This document shows, piece after piece, positions 43,030 to 48,127 of a stretch of 48,127 nucleotides of DNA. The DNA is from Lachnospiraceae bacterium (lineage in GTDB: Bacteria; Bacillota; Clostridia; Lachnospirales; Lachnospiraceae): NCBI GenBank assembly GCA_017445585.1, contig JAFSTX010000065.1, positions 1 to 48,127 on the forward strand. The letters are read 5' to 3'. The notes below the pieces were generated by a model, which made no database searches, was not told the DNA's origin, and saw only the letters and a list, made by a program, of their open reading frames with translations. The position numbers were made by a program, and so were the translations under genes. Numbering within the stretch: position 1 is the first letter of the stretch; each line of letters begins with the position of its first letter.

Positions 43030-43970
43030 TATTGCAAAATCTCCTTTTCTTTTAATATGCTGAGCATCGCCGGCAAAAGCTCCTGCGCCGTGTGACTGTC
43101 TGCGTCCAGATATATCACGTCTTTTTCTCTTCTGAACCACGTCTCCTGTCTCTTGGCATAGTGCCTGGTACTCTTCTTGATAAGCTCTATGGCTTCTTCC
43201 AGAGTACACTCTCCCGAAAGATACGCCAGCAGTTCCTTGTAACCCAGTCCCTGCATCGAGATCATATCAGACCTCGCTCCGGCTTCACAGAGCCTTCTGA
43301 CCTCGTCCTCAAGTCCCTCGCGGATCATCTCATCCACACGTCTGTCTATGCGCTCATAGAGCGCAGCCCGATCGCGTCTGAGCACGAAATATGCGAAGTT
43401 GTAAGGCGATGGCTTGAGGCTCTCTGCCCTGTTGTGATCGGAGATACGTTCTCCCGTATGCCTGGCGAATTCCAGTGCGCGGATCGTACGGCGGATATTG
43501 TTGAAATGAATGGCGGCAGCAGCCTCCGGATCCACTTCCTCGAGCATCCGATGAAGCGCCTCCGGGCCCTCGCTGTCAGCTATTTTCATCATTTCCTCAC
43601 GGAACGAGGTGTCCGTCTCGGTCTCGGTAAAATCTATATCGCGAAGGATAGCCTGTATATAAAAGCCCGTCCCGCCGACTATTACGGGAATATGTCCTGC
43701 GGCATAGATCCCGGAGAGAGCCTTGTCGGCAAGTTTCTTGAACCTGACGACATTAAACGGTTCGTCAAAATCACAGCAGTCGATCAGGTGGTGTCTTACG
43801 CCCTGCATTTCTTCAGGACGGATCTTTGCAGAGCCGATATCCATTCCGCGGTAGACCTGCATGGAATCGGCGCTGATGATCTCACCGCCTATGGCTTGTG
43901 CAAGAGATACGGACAGTCCGCTTTTTCCCGAGGCGGTAGGCCCCGTCAGTATTACCAGGGGCTTTTTCAT
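43029..43970 (-). CDS. miaA: tRNA dimethylallyltransferase MiaA
   Basis: MiaA adds the isopentenyl group to A37 of tRNAs that read UNN codons. The 313 residues match the family. The P-loop reads ILTGPTASGKSGLS (about 7-20), with SADSMQVYRGMDIGSAK (about 35-51) and GGTGFYIQAIL (about 99-109) for substrate binding, and the C-terminal ending TRHYAKRQETWFRRE. The start overlaps mutL by 4 nt. The mutS-mutL-miaA order is classical in Firmicutes. MiaB, the next enzyme of the pathway, is not in the window. Confidence 0.97.
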   Translation of the reverse strand: MKKPLVILTGPTASGKSGLSVSLAQAIGGEIISADSMQVYRGMDIGSAKIRPEEMQGVRHHLIDCCDFDEPFNVVRFKKLADKALSGIYAAGHIPVIVGGTGFYIQAILRDIDFTETETDTSFREEMMKIADSEGPEALHRMLEEVDPEAAAAIHFNNIRRTIRALEFARHTGERISDHNRAESLKPSPYNFAYFVLRRDRAALYERIDRRVDEMIREGLEDEVRRLCEAGARSDMISMQGLGYKELLAYLSGECTLEEAIELIKKSTRHYAKRQETWFRREKDVIYLDADSHTAQELLPAMLSILKEKEILQ

Positions 43971-45853
43971 ACTATCCTCTTGAATTTCTTTTCGATCTCG
44001 TATTTGCTCATTCTGATCGCAGTCGGCCGTCCGTGAGGGCAGTTATACGGATCATCGAGTGAGAGCAGTTCGTCTAACAGCTTCTCCGCTTCGGCGCTCG
44101 AGAGGTGCATTCCACCCTTTACGGCAGCTTTGCAGCTCATCATGGCGATTTTCTCGCGTATGATCCTGCTGCCTCCGGAAAGCCTCTCTTCGCCGAGATC
44201 GTCTATGATTTCGATGAGAAGGTCCTCCCTGGCGACAGATACCGTATTGCCCGGTACGGCATATACGGCCATCTCCCTTCCGCCGAAGGGCTCTATCTCA
44301 TATCCCATGGCCGTAAAGTCTTCCATATGCTCTGTCACGAGCTGGAATTCTCTCTGGCTCAGGCTCAGTATCACCGGCGGATCGCACATCTGCGAAGTGT
44401 TTACATGCGCCTCATAATCCTTCATAAAGCGCTCATAGAGCACCTTTTCATGAGCCGCATGCTGGTCGATCATCAGAAAATCGTCTTTATATTCCACGAG
44501 CAGATATGTATCCAGGTATATCCCCAAAAGCCTGAACTGCGGCCTGGAAACTGTCGACAGGATCCTGTATTCCTCGAGATCCTGCTGATGAGGCGTGCCG
44601 GAGGGCATGTAATAATCCGGGCTCTCCGCAAATACCTGCGGCGATACAGGGTGCGCGATAAAGGGATCCTGCTTCCCGGTCCTGCATGTCTCTGAATCGT
44701 TCTCTGTCTTATCTATTGCCTCTGTTTCTATTATTTCTTCTGTTTTCTCTTTTTCATTACTCCAAGGCCCTGTCAGGCGACTCGTCTCAAATGGCTCGGG
44801 AGGACGCTGTCTTTCAGGCTCAGGGGACGACTGCAGAGGCGTCAGCCTGTCATCTACTATCAGCTCAGATCCACGCAGGACGGCAAGCACAGCATCCCTT
44901 ATAAGAGCACTGACTGTCTCCTCGCTCTCAAATCGGACTTCAAGTTTGGCGGGATGGACATTTACGTCCACCATGGCCGCAGGAAGCGAGAGATCAAGTA
45001 CCGCCACAGGATACTTGTGCTGCATTACAAAGCCCTGATAAGCTTCCTCGAGAGCTCTGGACATGACATCGCTCTTTACGCAGCGGTGATTGACCTCAAA
45101 TAGTTCATAGGCGCGCGTACCTCTGGAAAGCGAAGGCTTTCCCACGTATCCTTCAAGCTTCATACCGTCTCTCTCCGCGCTGATCTCGAGCAGCTGTCCT
45201 GCGACTTCCCTGCCGTAGACAGCGTAGATCACCTCGCGCAGCCTGCCGCTGCCAGAGGTATGAAGTCTGGTCTGACCGCCGGAAATAAAGCGGAGCGATA
45301 TCTCCGGATGGGCAAAGGCGAGTTTCTCTACGGCATCCGCCACATACGAGCCTTCGGCAGATGCAGATCTGGGAAATTTTCTGCGTGCGGGAGTATTGAA
45401 GAACAGATCCCTTATGATAAAAGTCGTACCGGCAGGTGCGCCGATCTCCTCAAAGGAGACCTCGCTGCCGCCTTCTATACAGTAACGCACACCGGATATG
45501 GAGTCCGAAGTTCGCGTGATCAGTTCGCATCTGGCTACTGCAGCGATGCTGGAGAGAGCTTCTCCCCTGAATCCCAGAGAACTTACGGCGAACAGATCGT
45601 CCGCGTCCCTGATCTTGCTTGTGGCATGCGGGAGAAACGCCGTGCGGATATCGTCTTCTTCGATACCAGAGCCGTTGTCCGTGATCCTGATAAAGGAAAT
45701 GCCGCCGTCCTTAATCTCGACCGTAACTGCGTTCGCGCCGGCATCGATCGAGTTTTCGACCAGTTCCTTGACCACGGAAAGAGGTCTCTCGACTACCTCG
45801 CCCGCGGCTATGCGGTTCACTGTTTCTTCGCTGAGTATATTGATCCTGGACAT
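43967..45853 (-). CDS. mutL: DNA mismatch repair protein MutL (endonuclease type)
   Basis: MutL links mismatch recognition by MutS to strand removal. The 628 residues begin with a GHKL ATPase (LVENSIDAGA, DNGSGIEEDD, SLGFRGEALSS, FFNTPARRKF) followed by an acidic linker (about 340-430) and the dimerisation domain. The latter holds the endonuclease motif DQHAAHEKVLYE (DQHAX2EX4E), with SCKAAVKGG and CPHGRP completing the metal site. It should therefore nick DNA itself, as expected without MutH or Dam. It lies 20 nt after mutS and overlaps miaA. Confidence 0.97.
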   Translation of the reverse strand: MSRINILSEETVNRIAAGEVVERPLSVVKELVENSIDAGANAVTVEIKDGGISFIRITDNGSGIEEDDIRTAFLPHATSKIRDADDLFAVSSLGFRGEALSSIAAVARCELITRTSDSISGVRYCIEGGSEVSFEEIGAPAGTTFIIRDLFFNTPARRKFPRSASAEGSYVADAVEKLAFAHPEISLRFISGGQTRLHTSGSGRLREVIYAVYGREVAGQLLEISAERDGMKLEGYVGKPSLSRGTRAYELFEVNHRCVKSDVMSRALEEAYQGFVMQHKYPVAVLDLSLPAAMVDVNVHPAKLEVRFESEETVSALIRDAVLAVLRGSELIVDDRLTPLQSSPEPERQRPPEPFETSRLTGPWSNEKEKTEEIIETEAIDKTENDSETCRTGKQDPFIAHPVSPQVFAESPDYYMPSGTPHQQDLEEYRILSTVSRPQFRLLGIYLDTYLLVEYKDDFLMIDQHAAHEKVLYERFMKDYEAHVNTSQMCDPPVILSLSQREFQLVTEHMEDFTAMGYEIEPFGGREMAVYAVPGNTVSVAREDLLIEIIDDLGEERLSGGSRIIREKIAMMSCKAAVKGGMHLSSAEAEKLLDELLSLDDPYNCPHGRPTAIRMSKYEIEKKFKRIV

Positions 45854-45873
45854 ATCTGCCTCCGATCCTTAGG

Positions 45874-48127
45874 TCAGTTCATGCTGCGGCGATTCTTGAG
45901 AGCCTTCTGCCAGCCGTACAGCCTGTTCATGGCTTCGATGGGCGAGAGGCTGCTGATATCCGCCGAGATGATATCACTGATGATATCTTCGTACCCGTCT
46001 TCTCCAAAAAGCGAGAGCTGCCCCGAATCGTTCTTCCGGCCTTCGCTGCGCGGGGGAAGCGCCTGCTGGGCGACCTCTCCGGCCCTGGCTGCGATGTCGG
46101 CTCCGGAAAGCTCTGCAGCTATCTCCTTTGCCCGCTGAATCACCTCATCCGGTACTCCTGCGAGCCTGGCCACCTGTATGCCGTAGCTCTTGTCGGCTCC
46201 GCCTTTTATGATGCGGCGCAGGAATATGATATCATCACCCTGCTCCTTTACGGCGATACAGTAGTTCTGTACGCCAGAGAGCGCGCCTTCAAGTTCTGTC
46301 AGTTCGTGATAGTGCGTGGCAAAAAGCGTCTTAGCACAGAGTTTGCGCGAGATATACTCGATTACGGACCAGGCGATGGACAGGCCGTCAAAGGTACTGG
46401 TACCCCGACCTATCTCATCGAGGATCAGGAGAGACCGTCTGGTAGCGTTCCTGAGGATATTTGCCACTTCGTTCATCTCCACCATGAAGGTGCTCTGACC
46501 GGATGAGAGATCATCGGAGGCTCCGACACGAGTAAAGATGCGGTCACAGATACAGATCCTGGCCTCGTCGGCAGGTACGAAGCTCCCCATCTGCGCCATA
46601 AGCACTATCAGCGCGCTTTGTCTCATATATGTGGATTTACCGGCCATATTTGGGCCTGTTATAACTGATATGAGATTGTCTTTGCCGTCAAGATATGTGT
46701 CGTTTTTGACGAAAAGACCCCCGCCGAGCATCTCCTCGACTACAGGGTGTCTGCCGCCCTTTATATCTATCACACCGTTCTCGCTGATCACGGGCTTGAC
46801 ATATCTGCTTCTTACAGCCACGTCGGCAAGTGAAGAAAGCACATCTATCATGCCTATCGCTTCGGCGCTTGCGTGGATTCTGGCGACCTGCGCGGCAGCC
46901 TGCGTTCTGACCTCGCTATAGAGATCATACTCCAGAGAAAAAAGCTTCTCTTCGGCACCGAGTATGGTCTCCTCCATCTCCTTGAGCCGGTCAAAGGTAT
47001 AACGCTCAGCACCGGTCAGAGTCTGACGGCGCACATAGTCGTCGGGCACCTGATCTTTGAATGAATTCGTGACTTCCACGCAATATCCGAAGATACGGTT
47101 GTATTTTATCCGGAGAGTTCTGATACCCGTTCTCTCGCGCTCTGAGCTTTCCAGCTCGGCGAGCCAGGCCTTGCCGTCCGACTTAGCCTTGCGGTAACGG
47201 TCGACAGCTTCGCTGTAACCCTCGCGTATGATACCGCCCTCCTTGACAGTCAGAGGCGGATCGTCGGCGATGGCATTCTTTATCAGCGAAGTGATATCCT
47301 CAAGAGTATCCAGCTGATCGCAGAGCATGCGCAGCAGCGGATCAGTGACGCTTACGAGGATATTCTTGATATGCGGAAGCATCTCGAGTGACGCTGCAAA
47401 CGAGTTCATCTCGCGCGGATTGACGGAGCCGTAGGTGATGCGAGCAAGCAGCCTTTCCAGATCTCTGATCGGACCCAGATACTCGCGCAGTTCCTCACGA
47501 AGCTCCATATCATTTACAAAGGTCTCCACAGCGTCCTGACGCATCCGTATTTCGCGTATATCTATCAGAGGCTGCTCTATGACCGCGCGCATATGGCGTG
47601 AGCCCATGGCTGTGCGGGTCGTATCCAGCACCCATGCCAGAGAGCCTTTCTTTTCCTTTTCACGCAGCGTCTCTGTCAGTTCCAGATTCCTGCGGGTAAA
47701 GGAATCCAGTATCATGTACATGCCGGTCCTGTAGAACCTGATATCTGTGATGTGACCCAGAGATGTCTTCTGTGTGTCGCGCAGATACCACATGAGCGCA
47801 CAGCAAGCCAGATGTCCGTCAGGGAAAGCAGCCAGATCATGTCCGATATCTCTGCCCGTAAAATGCTCCGCCAGGGCCGACGCAGACTCCTCGCTGCTGT
47901 ATGCCAGATCAGGCACCTCGCTGATGGTGATCCCCCTGCCGCGAAGCCCATCCGTATCCACCTCGCTGATTGAGAGGGCTCTGTTGCACACTATCTCGGA
48001 GGGTTCACAGCGGTCGATCTCGTCGTATACGAGTTTTGCACTGCTCATCTGGGTACACGAGAATTCGCCGGTAGAGACGTCGCATACGGCCATTCCGTAG
48101 CTGGCGTCGGTATAGATGATACACATG
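45874..48127 (-). CDS. mutS: DNA mismatch repair protein MutS (N-terminus outside window)
   Basis: MutS recognises mismatches and recruits MutL. The visible 750 or so residues begin in the connector domain (IIYTDASYGMAVCDVSTGEF), so the mismatch-binding domain I, roughly the first 110 residues, lies beyond the window edge. The ATPase region shows VITGPNMAGKSTYMRQ, DDLSSGQSTFMVEMNE, LLILDEIGRGTSTFDGLS and ATHYHELTEL. The C-terminus ends in a short helix pair (SPIEAMNRLYGWQ) typical of MutS1. It heads the mutS-mutL-miaA unit. The frame is intact across the part seen. Confidence 0.96.
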   Translation of the reverse strand, partial: MCIIYTDASYGMAVCDVSTGEFSCTQMSSAKLVYDEIDRCEPSEIVCNRALSISEVDTDGLRGRGITISEVPDLAYSSEESASALAEHFTGRDIGHDLAAFPDGHLACCALMWYLRDTQKTSLGHITDIRFYRTGMYMILDSFTRRNLELTETLREKEKKGSLAWVLDTTRTAMGSRHMRAVIEQPLIDIREIRMRQDAVETFVNDMELREELREYLGPIRDLERLLARITYGSVNPREMNSFAASLEMLPHIKNILVSVTDPLLRMLCDQLDTLEDITSLIKNAIADDPPLTVKEGGIIREGYSEAVDRYRKAKSDGKAWLAELESSERERTGIRTLRIKYNRIFGYCVEVTNSFKDQVPDDYVRRQTLTGAERYTFDRLKEMEETILGAEEKLFSLEYDLYSEVRTQAAAQVARIHASAEAIGMIDVLSSLADVAVRSRYVKPVISENGVIDIKGGRHPVVEEMLGGGLFVKNDTYLDGKDNLISVITGPNMAGKSTYMRQSALIVLMAQMGSFVPADEARICICDRIFTRVGASDDLSSGQSTFMVEMNEVANILRNATRRSLLILDEIGRGTSTFDGLSIAWSVIEYISRKLCAKTLFATHYHELTELEGALSGVQNYCIAVKEQGDDIIFLRRIIKGGADKSYGIQVARLAGVPDEVIQRAKEIAAELSGADIAARAGEVAQQALPPRSEGRKNDSGQLSLFGEDGYEDIISDIISADISSLSPIEAMNRLYGWQKALKNRRSMN

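Noticed and set aside
43030-43209. N-terminal extension of the methionine gamma-lyase family enzyme
   Set aside because: It runs through the end of miaA, is basic and low in family likeness, and has no ribosome binding site.

Overview
The window looks like a stretch of core chromosome from a low-to-mid GC Firmicute, most likely a Clostridia member close to Lachnospirales. The grounds are the plsX-acpP-rnc-smc-ftsY block, AddAB rather than RecBCD, a LexA with a divergently transcribed YneA-like LysM gene, endonuclease-type MutL without MutH, EF-P, NrdR and a type III pantothenate kinase. This placement is inferred from gene content; no marker sequence was compared. Almost every gene is on the minus strand, packed with short gaps or 1-20 nt overlaps. 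I see no rRNA, tRNA, CRISPR array, insertion sequence or phage. No gene-free stretch exceeds 300 bases.

Layout, read in the direction of most transcription (high to low coordinates). mutS (cut by the window end), mutL, miaA and a methionine gamma-lyase-family PLP enzyme are followed by radC, mreC, mreD, a very large class B PBP and rodA, a cell-elongation module without mreB. A small P-loop protein then shares a bidirectional terminator with lexA. lexA and a YneA-like gene diverge from a promoter region with two LexA-box-like sites. coaX (plus strand) stands alone, divergent from prfC. prfC is followed by nrdR and a YqeG-type HAD phosphatase, and then efp with its own promoter. Next come an M18 aminopeptidase, nadE, two COG0523/CobW-type GTPases (one with a long His/Asp/Glu repeat, one fused to a YcgQ-like C-terminal domain), addB, addA and a small unknown gene. 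leuS, a lipoprotein, rsmE and thiI form another unit. A solitary plus-strand HPr/Crh-like gene lies between thiI and mtaB. The last large unit is plsX-acpP-rnc-smc-ftsY-rpiB-lgt-DUF512, followed by a promoter and a zinc-ribbon membrane protein.

Most of the window is housekeeping: DNA repair and SOS, chromosome segregation, protein targeting, translation and tRNA/rRNA modification, envelope growth and cofactor synthesis. The observations most worth a second look are these. (1) prfC (release factor 3) has an in-frame TAA at codon 478, after which the same frame continues for 51 codons of recognisable RF3 C-terminus, ending just before the nrdR ribosome binding site. (2) A COG0523-like GTPase is fused to a YcgQ/TIGR03943-like domain next to a His-rich COG0523 protein, suggesting a metal-handling pair. 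(3) The HPr-like protein lacks the His15 region but keeps the Ser46 motif, as Crh does. (4) A long hairpin lies in the leader of rnc. (5) The PBP carries an insert of about 245 residues ahead of its catalytic serine.
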